DNA of 64,000 bases from Paramecium tetraurelia (lineage: Eukaryota; Ciliophora; Oligohymenophorea; Peniculida; Parameciidae), in NCBI RefSeq assembly GCF_000165425.1, contig NW_001799047.1, forward strand, positions 20,217-84,216. The letters are read 5' to 3'. The notes beneath the pieces are model-generated. The model was not told the DNA's origin. It did not search any database and saw only the letters and a program-made list of their open reading frames with translations. Each line of letters begins with the position of its first letter. Positions within the stretch are counted from its first letter, which is position 1. The translations under genes and the position numbers were made by a program. Below are positions 13,370-27,006 of the stretch, one piece after another.

Positions 13370-15024
13370 AATGCATTTATGGTATATACATAAAACCTTC
13401 TATTTGGATAATGCATTTAATTATATCTCTAATTACTATTTATCATATAAATATTAACGCAGTCTATCTAGATTATCCAATACTCAAAATTGTTGTTGTC
13501 TTGAAATTAATTTGTAAACTACTAACAATAAATTTCTCATTATATTTTAATTTAACAGAATTATTTAGGAATCAGGCTTCTTTTTACAATACCCTAATCC
13601 CAAACTATCATTTCAACCACTATATTTTGTACAAATTAATGAACTTAGAAACTCAAACTTTTTACTTTGAAACAAGTTAATCAATTATTTAATCAATATA
13701 TTTAAAAATAAATGAATTGATTGAAATCATTCAAAAAAAGAAACCTCAATTATTGAAACACTGAAAGAATACAGAGAAGAACTTTTTATAACAAAAACTA
13801 TTAAATATGTTAAAGCCTGATGAGAATCTACTAATTTATACTTAACTTTGTACTTGAAAGATAAAGAAGTTTTAAAAAGCGATTGAAAATTTAAATATGG
13901 AAATCAATATCATCAACATATGCTTCAGATGAGAATTTATAATGATCTTTTTAGGATAATAATGTAAATAAACAAAAGATATAGATTATTCTTATCATCA
14001 ATAGATAGATGAAATCTAAATGTAAATTATAAAGAATAATGGATAAATAAATAGTATTATTAAAAGAGTTGAAAGAATAGAAGGCTTTACTTCAAACTCA
14101 AAAACGGAAGAGTTTTAAATAAACAAAATAGAATTGCTTTTGCAATTATTAAATTTAAAATTATTTTGCTATAACTTGAAAATATAATTTAGAGAACAGT
14201 ATTACCTCATTCTTAATGACTATGGTGAGATCTTCAAGTAGTAATAGATAAATGGAAAGAAATTATTGATTAAAATTTTGTATCCCCAAATAAAAGAAGT
14301 GATTCTATTGATGCGATCAAGAAAACTTAAAAGATCAAAAATGCAAGGTTGTAGTCTTAGACGCCAAAAGTTTCATATTTTGGATCTTGAAAATTTCTAT
14401 TCCAATCCAAAGCCCAAGATTTGAGGTAGCCATGAATCCTTAGGATGCATATGATTCTATTAAAAATCCTATTTAAATTGCAAAAAAACCATTTTCTGAA
14501 TGAAATTACTATTAATTAAGCTTCAATTAGAATCAGAGATTTTCATTTAATGGCATTTTAATAGTTGAATGGATGCACCAAAATGTATGATCCGGTAAAG
14601 AAGATCCTATCAAATATGTTTATAGATGTTATAGAATTGATAATCAATTTAATGTAAGAAATTGATTTATTTAAAGATCTTCAGCTCTGAAGAGAATGAG
14701 GATATGAATTAAGACTCCAAGTTTCATAACTTATGATAAAATGAGATTTTATGATGATTATAGCCAAAATGCTTTAATTTGAGGACTATTTGTGAACCTT
14801 TAATGAGAGGAATCATTAGCATAGTTTGGCCTAAAGACACATAAATATGCAACATCTGTCATTCAAATTATAGGGAAACTCAGTCTTAGTTAATGGTTTA
14901 TGTTTAAAAGAACAAGACTTAATTAAATTATAACCATTATTCAAATAGCTAATATATTATTAAACGATTATCAAATTACGTGTCCAGATTATTATTTTTT
15001 TTTAATAATAATATTTTTATATAT
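13370..15024. pseudogene. Gene-poor stretch with decayed coding fragments
   Basis: No intact gene can be supported between the Myb-like gene and SRP54. Several short segments have protein-like composition on the plus strand but are broken by TGA and by phase changes that no plausible short intron fixes. Examples are a Lys/Glu-rich fragment near 13740-13800, a fragment ending DSIDAIKKTQKIKNARL near 14290-14350, and one reading QRFSFNGILIVEWMHQN near 14530-14590. They could be relics of one or more duplicated genes, common after the whole-genome duplications of Paramecium. I do not recognise the parent family. Confidence 0.35.
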
Positions 15025-16641
<1,617 letters not shown>

Positions 16642-16895
16642 TCTAAGATTAATAAACATTGTATTTTTAACAATTTTATTTTCACATTTCAAATAATTAT
16701 TATTTGTATGCGAGTTACTTATTTATTTGATTAAGAATTGGTGTAATTATAGGGAATAGTTCATAACTGTAATTAATTGATTATCATATGATTTATTCGA
16801 AACTACCCATAAATACATAAATTTCAGGTGTAATAGCTTTTCTTTATAGAGATTTTAATTAATTTCAATCAATTATATATTTATAACAATAAATA

Positions 16896-17162
16896 ATGCA
16901 GGATTTTCAATAGACTCTTGATGAAAATCAAAATTTAGCGGAAGCTTTGTAAACTTAATAAAATATTAAGTAAATTATATAACTCAGAGAAGGTATCAAA
17001 ACATATAATATAGAAATAAAATAGCAGGAAGAGAATTTTATGTAAAATTAGCAAATACTAAAAAATGAAGAAATTAGCAATAAAAAAATACTTTTAGCAA
17101 TAATAATTATTTTATTAATAACAAATATTTTGTTGTTATTATATAAACTAAAAAGACATTGA
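16896..17162 (+). CDS. Small tail-anchored coiled-coil protein (SNARE-like)
   Basis: The 88-residue product has the layout of a tail-anchored vesicle protein. About 60 cytoplasmic residues with heptad-like spacing (LAEALQTQQNIKQIIQL) precede a single C-terminal membrane helix of about 20 residues (ILLAIIIILLITNILLLLYK) and a basic tip (KLKRH). A Bet1/Sft1-type SNARE or similar is possible, but no zero-layer residue can be identified with confidence. A 21-nt segment at 16993-17013 has intron-like ends and size; because 21 is a multiple of three and contains no TGA, both spliced and unspliced forms are open, giving 81 or 88 residues. Confidence 0.65.
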
Positions 17163-17450
17163 ATTTTGATCTAACTTTTCTTTTAATTTTATTACAATAT
17201 TTGTTCTTTATTAAGCCCTCTATGCTTCTTACCTAACCTTTAATAATTGTTGTGCTAAAATTGTAACTCTGAATGCTTCTTTATTAATGTTATGATAATT
17301 AATCTAATTCAACTTTAATCTATATACTGTTATGCTTTGAGAAATTTAATCCTTGAAATTCCTTTATTTTAATGCAGAATATTGAGTACCATTTTTAATT
17401 CTTTAATGCTCAATAATTTTTGATAAAGCATACTTTGTTTTGAAATTCAT
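17163..17450 (-). CDS. Possible small basic protein, 3' end unresolved
   Basis: A minus-strand frame from ATG 17448-17450 has protein-like composition for about 95 codons (for example AFRVTILAQQLLKVRQEAQR), with a helical, Lys/Gln-rich end. No TGA closes it before the convergent tail-anchored gene, which it would fully overlap in antisense. Either a 3' intron or stop escapes me, or this is a decaying gene. Function unknown. Confidence 0.3.
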
Positions 17451-17878
17451 GTTTAGAAATTTCAACGTCAAATTTCTTAATATAATTAGTTTATTCTAAA
17501 GTAGATGGATAACGATGTTATTTTGAAAATATATTAATTTTAGGATTTCAAATAATAAGTCTTTTAATTCTCTAGAAATTTGTAATTGAAAAATCAATGA
17601 AATATAAATTTATAACAATTTAAGTTATTACATTTTATTTGGTGCTTTAATTTTTGATTTTTTTTTATTTCCTACCATTTATATTATTAAAGTTAAGAAG
17701 CAAAGCAAAGAATTAACCCAAATATGAAATTTTTATATACATTTATATATTTTTTCTTCATACAAAGTTTGATTATTGGATATTAATCTAAAAACAGAAA
17801 ATTAAAATTTTAATATAATTTTAGGTATTTTGAGTTCAAAAGACTGGGATTTAGCAAAAAAAATAAATATCATTTGAT
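17451..17878. other. Intergenic region, nothing firm
   Basis: This is an AT-rich stretch. A plus-strand frame starting at 17724 has a hydrophobic N-terminus resembling a signal peptide but runs into the antisense of the next gene and is not called. No RNA gene or repeat seen. Confidence 0.35.
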
Positions 17879-18436
17879 TCAATAAAGTGATTTATTCGAA
17901 ATAACACTATCTATCTCCTCACATTCATAAAGTTATGACTTTTAAAATTTATTTCCTTCTTATTATAATAATGAAATCACTTATTGACTCTAAATACTTT
18001 AATTTGTGCTTGCAAAACTTATTTAAGTTTTTCGTTTCTCCAGTAGAGTATTAATTTATATTGAAACCTATGAGCTTTTAAGTATTATATCTGGAGTATT
18101 ATCAGAAAAGTCTTTTTCAATTTCCAATTAAGTGAAAGCTCTACGCTTATTTTGATTTCTTAAGTTGGAAAAGTATCGATCTTGCTTTGCTTTTGGATCT
18201 GTTTTCATTTTGATATTCAATGAGCTCAAATAATCAACTATGGATAACTCAATTTGGAGATTTTTTTTTTTAAATTCATTAACTTCTTGATATTCTCTAA
18301 TGTTCAATTCTAATGATCTTCCTGAATAGCCTCCATAGTAATCCTCTTATGGATCTATATTAATGCTTGACTAAGATATTCGAGAAAGATTAAGCTCTTT
18401 TAAATTAACTGGTTATTACTTTTATTCGAGTTCCAT
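17879..18436 (-). CDS. Hypothetical hydrophilic protein
   Basis: This is an intronless 185-residue frame with typical Paramecium coding composition (Gln as TAA/TAG, Ser/Lys/Glu-rich). It begins MELEQKQQPVNLKELNLSR and contains YYGGYSGRSLELNIREYQ (about 35-55), which may be the start of a small folded region. The second half is Ser/Gln-rich and probably disordered. No family is recognised. The uninterrupted frame and lack of hydrophobic bias support a real gene. Confidence 0.6.
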
Positions 18437-20525
18437 AAAAATATATTTTATTAATGTTTTGATGTCAGAAAATATCTGAAATATCAATTAAGCACAAGTA
18501 ACATTAGATTTATGAAAATGTAACAATACTAGTATATCAATATTACATCAGATATTTGTTTAATTATACTTCGATTAAATATTTATTCCAAAATTATTGC
18601 TTTATGTTCAATAGTATGATGATAATACGTAAAAGTAATAAAATATAAGATTAACACCTAAAATAAGGAAACTTCTTCATTAATAGTTAGTTTTAAATTT
18701 TTTCAAATCCAATTAGAATAATATTTTTTATTATATCATTCTTCTATGATGCCATTTGAATAAAAGGTATTGCTAAAAGAATTTTCTAGTAATTAAAGTA
18801 GTTCTATCTCCCTTAGATGAGAGATGCCAAGCATCTTTAAACAAAAAAATTGTACTGAAATTTTATTTATTTTAAAAAACCGAAAAAATAATTACTATGA
18901 ATTATTTTTATACTAATTATAAACCTGAATATCTTAAGGAGTTTATTTCGATTTTTTTGATATTCTCAAATTTATAAAGAGTTCCAGTATACCAAAGGCT
19001 AAAAAAATCATTAAATATAGTAGGCTATTATTCTGTTTGTGAAATATAATTGTATTTAATTTTCAGATTGCCCTACATCAAAAGAATTTGATATCCATGA
19101 ATTATAAAAAAATCATTAGTGGCTCTTAATAATAATTTACAGTAATAGTTAACTATCTTTTGAATTTTAAATATAAGTATTGTGTCAAACTTCTTTATAT
19201 AAAAAAATTATGACTCATAATACTTACAATAAAAATCCAAAAAAAGTTAAATTTAATTTAAAGGTAAGCTTTTACTCATGCTTCTCCAATATTTGATGAG
19301 TAAAACACACTTATGAAAAGAAATTAATTTTCGAAAATAATAAAATCATTAGATTATTATTATAATTTAATTTCCATGACTTTAGAGTTTAAGCTAAATA
19401 ATATAAAATGACCAGCCAAATAGTAGCATATTATACTAAACTCTTTAGTCAATTAATGTTATTCTCACATTGTAAGTGTCATTGCTTTCTTATAATTTAA
19501 ATTCACAGTTTATCATAACCACAGGTAATTTACAACAATTATATGGTAAATTTTATCTAAGCAATGATTGGTAATTAAAGTTTACAATTTGAAAGGAAAT
19601 TCATATAAATTCAAGAGGATTAAATAAGTTATGTTATCATCAATTTAAGTCATTGAAATCTTACACCTGTAAATTGAATTGAAATGATCTCGTGTTGATG
19701 AAAGTTCTTAGTTCACCATAAATGCACAACTGTTTATGAAAATCTTGCACAAATTTGAAAAAAGCTAATCGGAAGAAAAATTATTAATTAAATTATCACC
19801 CACTTCTTATTATTTTTCTATATCACTTACTCTGATGATTTAAATAGAAATAACCTAGATTCCTTTAAAGATAGGGTATTATTTGAACATTTTCTAAAGT
19901 AGTGATTAAGGAAAATACAAGTCTCCTTAAAATGAGTGAAACTCATGAAAAAAGAAGGTAAGTTTAATGTTAACTATTTTTCAGACTACTTAAATCAAGT
20001 ATGCAGATTTATCTAGGTTTATTAATTATTAATTATTATCAAGTCGAAATTAAAAAAAATCGATCATATAATATAGTTTCTTAAAAGCGAATATTATCAA
20101 ATTAAAGAATCCTATTTATTTAATAGAGAGCAAGCAATGATTTCTTCATTTTGAATGTTTATTTAATATTTTGTTATTATTTATAATCAAGAAATTAACA
20201 ATTTTAATTAAAAGGTTTTTAAAAGCCTAGTAGTTAGTATTTCAATGCTTTTGGTTTTTTAATTCAATTTTATTATTTATGGATATATAATATATGAGGA
20301 GTTACAATTTCTTAACAGCTGAAAGGAATAAATGCTAGCGTAAAGTTGTAAATTATTATTTAGAGGTATATGCAAGATGCTGATGAGTTTTAGGGGGACA
20401 TTTATAAATGATATAATGATATAATAATGATAGTATAACAAAATATGTTTTCTATTATTCACAATACTAGTATATAAGTAATTGAATTTAAAAAATAAAT
20501 TGAAGTATTTAAAGTGTTTAAAATA
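18437..20525. other. 2.1 kb gene-poor AT-rich region
   Basis: This stretch is unusually long for this genome and has no supportable gene. A plus-strand reading from about 19931 (MSETHEKRR, then a possible 26-nt intron, then about 100 AT-rich codons to a TGA near 20300) is the only candidate and has weak composition. Other short frames are interrupted by TGA. It may be an intergenic spacer, a decayed gene or a non-coding RNA locus. Confidence 0.35.
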
Positions 20526-23245
20526 ATGCAAGAATTTGTCGAATTAATTTAGGCAGCATTTTTCGCAAAAGAAAATAATTAACGTAGTTAAGCAGAGTAG
20601 TAGCTTGTGAATTTGAAGCATTAATTACCAAATGAGTTTTTTTAGAAGTGCAGCAATGCATTTATATCTCCTTAATTGGATTCTCAGACCAGAGTAGCAG
20701 CAGGAACATTACTATAGAGATGTATAACTTATGAGTAAGGATGGTTAACAATTGGATTGGATGTGAAGAGAAAAATCAAAGATGAGTTGCTTTCTCAACT
20801 AATTTCTAGTGATTAAAATATAAAAAAGTCAGCTGCAAGCGTAATTATTCAATAATAACAACATAGTGCTTATCAGGAATATGTGCAATAGAATTACCAA
20901 GATAGGAGTGGCCTGAAATCATCAGCATTTTAGTATAGAATACTAGACATGATTCAATAGAAGTAAAAAAAGCGGCAACTATAACTCTTGGTTATATTTG
21001 TGAGGCCTTGAAAAACCAGAAGTAATCGATAGAGAAGACTGAGAGCGAAAAAGTGCTGTATGGAATATGCATGGGATTGCAAGGAGAGAAGGAAATCAAG
21101 TTGATATCAATCAGAGCTTTGAAGGACAGCTTGTAATTTATGGATCAAGTATTGGCACAATAATAGGTCAGAGATCATGTGACTAAGTTGTTGGTTGAAT
21201 AGTTGATATCTCAAGATGCTGAAATAAGATTAGCAGCATTAGAATGCTTGATTGACTACACCAAAGCAATATTCGATTATTTAGGTAAGAATTTTAAAAT
21301 ATAAAATTTAGAATAATATATTTTGGTTTTATGGAATTGCACTCAAGAGAGCATTCAACATTAGGATTTCGCAGTTGTTACTATGGAAATATGGTAGAGT
21401 GTTGCATCTGAAATAAATGAGAGATCAGCTGTAAGTAATAGGACTAATTTGGGATTCAGGAAAACCTAAAAGGAAGCATTGCAAATAATATCATAATAAT
21501 TGATCGTGGCAGTTCTTAAGAACTTGCTTGTCTCTGATGAGGATGAGGAGGATGATGAAGAGTAAGGAATTTAAGAGGCAGCATATAAGGCAGCATCTTC
21601 AATCAGTGAGGCTTTGGGAAGTCTAAGTTATCAACTGTACTTGAGATTTATTGAGAGTAATTGAATTATCCAATGTATTTTAGATACACTTCAAGCACAA
21701 GAATGGCAGAATAGAAAGGCTTCGTTATTAACATTTTCTTCAATGGTTGAGACAGCTGATGTTTCAGAATTATTCTAATATTCTACTTCTGCAATTGGTG
21801 AATTTATCAAGAAATTGGCTGATCCTCACAAATAGGTGAGATATGCTGCTGGTAGAGTGATCACAAGAATTGCTGAAAATTACCCATAAGTTATTTTGAA
21901 GCATCAATATGCTGATGATTACATTAATTAATTTTCATAATTTTTGTAAGGAAATAATAAATTGACAAAATATTTGTTATGGACTCTTGTTAACCTCACA
22001 GAAGCATTCAGAGATGACCCCGTAAATTAATTTGGCAAATACTATGAATTTCTCATTTCCTAATTTGCAACAGTGATTGGGAGATAAGATTTTTCGGATG
22101 GAACTCTATTAGACATAGCTTGGGTAGGCATCATAAATTGTTTACAATGTGTAAAAGAGCCTTAAAAGATCAAGACATATTTAGAAGCTTTTGGTCAATA
22201 AATGCTTACTGTCTATTCATAAATGAGATGGTAAAAGGAAGCCAATATTTCTGGATTACTATCAGCAATTCACATTTGTTTCTTAAGATTAGTAGTGTTG
22301 GGTGATCAATGTGATATCCAATTGATGAATAACTTTTACCAACTTATAGTTGACTACTTTAAAAAGATCTAAACTGTCACTTAAGATGGTTTCTATGCCA
22401 TCAGTGCTATTGCTCAATGTAATTAGATATAAAATATTACATAGATAGCAAGATTAATTTTAAATAACTTTTAGATGATTTTATGCAAAATTACTTGGAA
22501 ATTGGTTTGTAAAAGAAATTAGAGATTGAGACATTCAAAGGAGCCATTTTGTGTTTGGCTGACATTGCTAGATCCCTTCAATTTAAAGAGTTCAGCAAAT
22601 ACTTACGCATTCTAGAGTATCTAATTGCTTGTGTTAATGTACTTGATTGTATATTATTCCTTAGGACTAATAAGTGAACAGAGTGGCCAAGATTGCTTTG
22701 TTCGTTTGCATAGCTGACATAGTTCTGATAGCAGAACAAGAGGCTGAACCCTACTTTTAGGCTATTTGGCAATTAGTAAAGAGTGGATTCAGTGCTTCGA
22801 TCTACTTCACGTAGAATAAGGACATGACACAATTGGAATATTATGAAAATCTTAATGATGCACTCTTGAATTGTTATTTATGCATGTTACATGCATTCAA
22901 CTTGAATAAAGTACCCTACATACCACTCTATCAAACCATACAAGAATTGTGCATGTTCATTTAAGCTACATCTGACAAGTCATTGACACCCACAGTGGTA
23001 TTGATTATTGTTAGCAACCATAGGAATACATTCGTCTTTGTGTGACTTGTCTACTGGATTGTGTGTCCTATTATAAGCAAGTAAAGGGATAAGAGAATAT
23101 GTCCTAAAAAATACTCACCAGTCCTCTTCTCATCAGCCTATTGGATATGTTAAAACAATATTCAAACTAATAAGAAAATCAATAATTAATTATGTATGCT
23201 AATGATTTGTGCAAATCATTCCAATTGCCTTAATATTTGAATTGA
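20526..23245 (+). CDS. Importin beta-1-like karyopherin
   Basis: Importin beta carries cargo through nuclear pores using stacked HEAT repeats. The 862-residue product has the normal length. Family-like blocks are QTRVAAGTLLQRCITYEQ, SGICAIELPRQEWPEIISIL (about 105-125), KKAATITLGYICEALK (about 140) and DAEIRLAALECLIDYTKA. The acidic loop DEDEEDDEEQ lies near residue 330, where importin-beta has its acidic Ran-binding loop. Five introns (26-27 nt) are placed; the first, at about 20837, is needed to reach the conserved GICAIELP block and removes an apparent frameshift. Coding length after splicing is exactly 863 codons. Confidence 0.93.
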
Positions 23246-23389
23246 GATCATCATTATATATTATTATCTTTAATTGAGATGTGTTGTATTCGTGCTGACA
23301 AAGTAGAATGCTCTATTAATCTATAATATAATTTATATGCTCATTAGTATTCATTGGTAATTTTTAAATATTTTTCAAAAAAATACATA

Positions 23390-24562
23390 ATGAAAGGAGG
23401 TAAATAATAAAAGAACAAATCAATCTGGGATCAAGTCAAAAACGAAGAAAAGGACTTCTATTTCAACTTTTTGGCTAAAAAATAAAGGAATCTCTAGAAG
23501 AAACTCAAAGACATTGCTGACCTTGAAGAATTACAAAAAACCAAAGAATTGAAGCAAGAATAGATCTAGAAGATTCAAGGCAAAGAAGAAAACAACGAAA
23601 GACTCAAAGAATTAGAAGGTACTCTCTCGAATTGGCTCAACGCCAAGAAAGAAGCCGAACAATAAGGATCTATAATCACCATTGAAGCATACATAATAAT
23701 CCTTCAACATCTCGCCCAAGATCCCCAATTAGTCGCTCTTTTAACCTAAGACCATGAATCAACCCACGAACTAGCTAAAAAGTTGTAATCTAAAATAGTT
23801 GGATAATCAGCCAAAACAGATCAACCATGGAAAGGATTGAAAGTATTTTAATTATAACTATCTGTAGTTTGAAATCCATACATAGGAATTAGAACATGAA
23901 CATAAACAAACCTAATAAATACATGAAACAGAACACATTCAACAATAATAAGTTCAACAAGTAATCTAACCTTAAGAATAACATGTCTAATCAAAATAAA
24001 CACCATCAGAGGAAGTATAAGTTCAATCAAAACCAATTGAACAACCTGAAGTCCAAGAAACTGAAGAAAAATAATAATTCAGTGAATAACAACCATAGAA
24101 TGAACAAATCTAAGATGACTATTCAAATGAAGCCCAATAATCCAACCAAGATGAATAATCTTAAACTAGAGAAGGTTAAAGACATCATTAACATCACGAT
24201 GACAGAAGAAATTACAAGAAGAATTATAATAATAATAATAATTATGATAGAAGAAACAATTATGACAGACCATACAGAGGAAACAAATAACATTATCACA
24301 ACAGAGACAGAAATTATCAATAAGAACAAATTTGGGAAGAAAAAGCAGACAGACAACCTCCTTAAAATTAAGAAGAGTAATAACAAGAAGAAGATGATTA
24401 CATAACTGTTAGAAGCAAGTATCATTTACTATTATTCCATTTAGAAAACCATAAAAACCATAGAGAGGAGGATAGAGAAATTATGACAACAGAAACAATA
24501 ACAGAAATTATGACAACAACCCATAAAGAAGATAGAAAAACAATGAGGAAGTTGATTAATGA
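23390..24562 (+). CDS. Caprin-like protein: coiled coil plus Gln/Asn/Arg-rich RNA-binding-type tail
   Basis: The 373-residue product begins MKGGKQQKNKSIWDQVK. It has a charged coiled-coil region (about 25-85) containing AKKQRNLQKKLKDIADLEEL and a helical stretch to about 150. The rest is Gln/Glu-rich and then His/Asn/Arg-rich (NYNNNNNYDRRN, about 275; PQRGGQRNYDNRNNNRNYDN near the end). The coiled-coil block resembles the N-terminal homology region of caprins, which bind mRNA in stress granules; the family call is inference. Two introns (25 and 26 nt) keep the frame through the tail. It ends 32 bp from the stop of the convergent gene. Confidence 0.75.
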
Positions 24563-24594
24563 GAGTATTTTAAAATATATATATATTATATCTA

Positions 24595-26094
24595 TCATAT
24601 TGATATTTACAGTTATTCCATTAATTATTATCTTTCTCTAAGAATCTATTCAACCAAGTTTTAGTATTTTAGACAAATTTAATTTTTTAATACTCCTATT
24701 TCTTTTGAATAAACAGTTAAATTTTCATTTATCTTATTAAAACTATTGGAATCTTAATTTTATAATGAAGTTTAAAGAGTCATTGATACCTCACTCACGT
24801 GTTTGTAATCTGGAAATTGCAATTTTGCTCCTGATTAATTATAAATATGCTAAAGTAATTTATTCGACAAAATAATAAAATCCTATAAATATTTAATTAA
24901 TTCTCTTAAATTTTAACACAGAGTATTAATTTAGTCAGCTTCAGATTTTTATTATATTATTTGTATTTGCTATTTTAGTGAATCAATAATATCATCCTAG
25001 TTTTCTTTTTCTTATTAAAGCAATTAAAACTACTCATATAGACCATCATAAGAATTTTATTATTCTTCAATTTTCTTAATTTATTAACTTTATACTTCCT
25101 ATAATTCTTCTATTTTCTTAAGTTATTAACTTTATAGTTCCTCTTATTCTTAAAATTGTCTTTATTGAAAACTTATATCCTATTCATATTATTGGTTTTA
25201 TTAAATTATTTCTTGTATTTTCTGAATTACTAAAGATACTTATTCAACTTTGGGTTGGTCATTAAAATTTTTAATATCAAAGGTAATGTTTGAAGCCAGA
25301 TCATCAAAGTTTTGATAATATTCCTGTAAAGTGAAATTCAACTAAGCATTGGTTTCTTAGAGGTTTTAGATGGTATTTTAATGCATCTCTCTTAACCTAT
25401 AATAATGGACAATTAATTCCATGCTTTAATCATACTCTTGAAATTTAGTGTTTTCAATGTTTTCTATGTCCTACTTGATAATATCCAAGAGCAACGAGTA
25501 TTCCTCACTTTATTTTTGAAATATATTGGTATCAAATGGTTTTTCAATTAAATTCGAAGTCTCATTTTTTTTTGTTGGTTTTAAATTAAAATGAGTAATT
25601 GATGGAGGAGCCTCGGATCTGGTTCTCTTATGTTTACCCCCACTACTAAAAGGCATTTATTGGTTTTAGAATTCAACAATCTAGTCTGATGCATCAATTA
25701 CAAATTATTGATATTTATCCTATAATTCTTGAAGATTTGATTTTAAATCACTGAAGGTTTCATGAAAAGACTAATTATTAAGATCCAATTCTAGTTTTGC
25801 AAGGGTGTCTTTAATTTGTTGGAAGTAACAAAAATCTTATTTGACACTTTAATTGTTCAAACTAAAACTTGGTTCATTGTTTTTATATTGTTAATCTGCA
25901 TAATTGATGATTGATATGTATTCTGCTTTGATAGTATTTATTTCTTATGGCTTTTGTTATGATTATTAGAAGGAGGGTGAAACTTGAAATGAATCTGGAT
26001 AGTGCATGTCAGCATCATCTTTCGATGGTGTTTATTATGATATCCCAGATAGTAGATTTTCATCCATATAGGTGTTGTCATTTTCAAATTCCAT
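24595..26094 (-). CDS. Gln-rich coiled-coil protein
   Basis: This is an intronless frame of 499 residues, starting MEFENDNTYMDENLLSG. The first 200 residues are mixed and include a basic Ser/Pro patch (PFSSGGKHKRTRSEAP, about 135). The remainder is long heptad-like helix with many Gln (EDIENIENTKFQEYDQSM and NQIDSNSFNKINENLT-like segments). No family is recognised; cortical or ciliary structural proteins have this look. Three in-frame ATGs are available at the start; the most upstream (26092-26094) keeps an acidic N-terminus and is preferred. Confidence 0.75.
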
Positions 26095-26237
26095 TTAAAT
26101 ATTTATATTTGAGCAATTTATTTAATGAAACATACTCAGTTAAAATTAATTTTGAATATTATATTAAAAATAGTGAGAGAAGGTAAATAGCTTAGAAAGA
26201 AAGACTTATTAACTAAATATATTAACCTATTAACAAA

Positions 26238-26974
26238 TCAATCCCTCTTCTTCTTGAGATACTCCTCCCTCTCCTTTTGCTCTAATGATTTTCTATATAA
26301 CTCTAACCTTACTCTTTTAGCTTCCGATTTATCCTTCTTCTCTTACTTATTCCCGTAAATGCATAAAGATGTCAAAACCACTATAAAGGCCACAACCACA
26401 TATACAGGAACCTATGTGATGTTACGAATGCAATACCATTTTCAATGAGAATATTCTTCTTAGCCATTTTTTGAAGTGATCAATTTCCTTAGGAGTGTCA
26501 TAAGGTTCTAGATGCAGATATTTCTTTTCATCAACAAATTGAGTGAAATTGCCGATGTTAGTAGATTCTATCGATTTAATAGAGATTTTACCGTTGAAGA
26601 AATACATCCTGTTGTCGGTATCGAAAAAAACGAAGGTTGGATATTTGGTTACACCAATCCTATCACCGATAAGTTCTTGATTATATCTTTATTAAAGATT
26701 ATTGATACGTGTCGATTGCACCAATATTTATTGTCCCATTATAGATAGTTACCATTTCTTCCCAAATCTTAACAATTCTATGACAACCCTTACACCATGG
26801 AGCCCAAAAGAAGATAAACCATGGCTTTTCTAATCCTTCATTGCCTAAATGAGTAATAGCGTCCCAATTATTGTCATTTAGCATAATCACAGGTGTCTAT
26901 TTTGGGAATTCCAAATCTGGCATATCCTAAGAGCTACACAGAACCAATATCACAAAAAGAAGCTTAAATTTCAT
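26238..26974 (-). CDS. Type I membrane thioredoxin-like protein (TMX/PDI family)
   Basis: The 229-residue product has a cleavable signal (MKFKLLFVILVLCSS), then a thioredoxin domain with FFWAPWCKGCHR (about residues 54-66). The active-site CxxC is CKGC rather than the PDI CGHC. GVTKYPTFVFFDTD holds the cis-Pro (about 100). One transmembrane helix follows (VVVAFIVVLTSLCIYG, about 175-195), and then a charged cytosolic tail (KKDKSEAKRVRLELYRKS...) ending KKKRD. This matches ER membrane thioredoxins of the TMX type, which exchange disulfides in folding proteins. Introns of 22 and 25 nt are required. The C-terminal KKKRD could act as a dibasic ER retrieval signal; that is inference. Confidence 0.9.
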
Positions 26975-27006
26975 TATTTTATTTTATTATTTCTAAATAA
27001 TATATA

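Noticed and set aside
13411..13680. 89-codon plus-strand frame starting MHLIISLITIYHIN
   Set aside because: Composition is that of random AT-rich DNA (Ile, Leu, Tyr, Asn), with no introns, motifs or good neighbours; with TGA the only stop such frames arise by chance.
17724..17987. 87-codon plus-strand frame with a signal-peptide-like start (MKFLYTFIYFFFIQSL)
   Set aside because: Its second half is antisense to a better minus-strand gene (17879-18436), and its body has no protein-like composition.
20837..20910. Apparent frameshift in importin-beta1
   Set aside because: Resolved by a 26-nt intron starting at the GTAATT after AAGC; the joined product then matches the GICAIELP..WPE block.
23983..24405. 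140-codon plus-strand frame (Lys/Asn/Ile-rich)
   Set aside because: Out-of-phase shadow of the caprin-like gene, which has matching introns on both sides.
24123..24425. Hydrophobic 100-codon minus-strand frame
   Set aside because: It is the reverse complement of the Asn/Arg/Gln-rich tail of the caprin-like gene; AAT/AAC repeats read backwards as Ile/Val/Leu.
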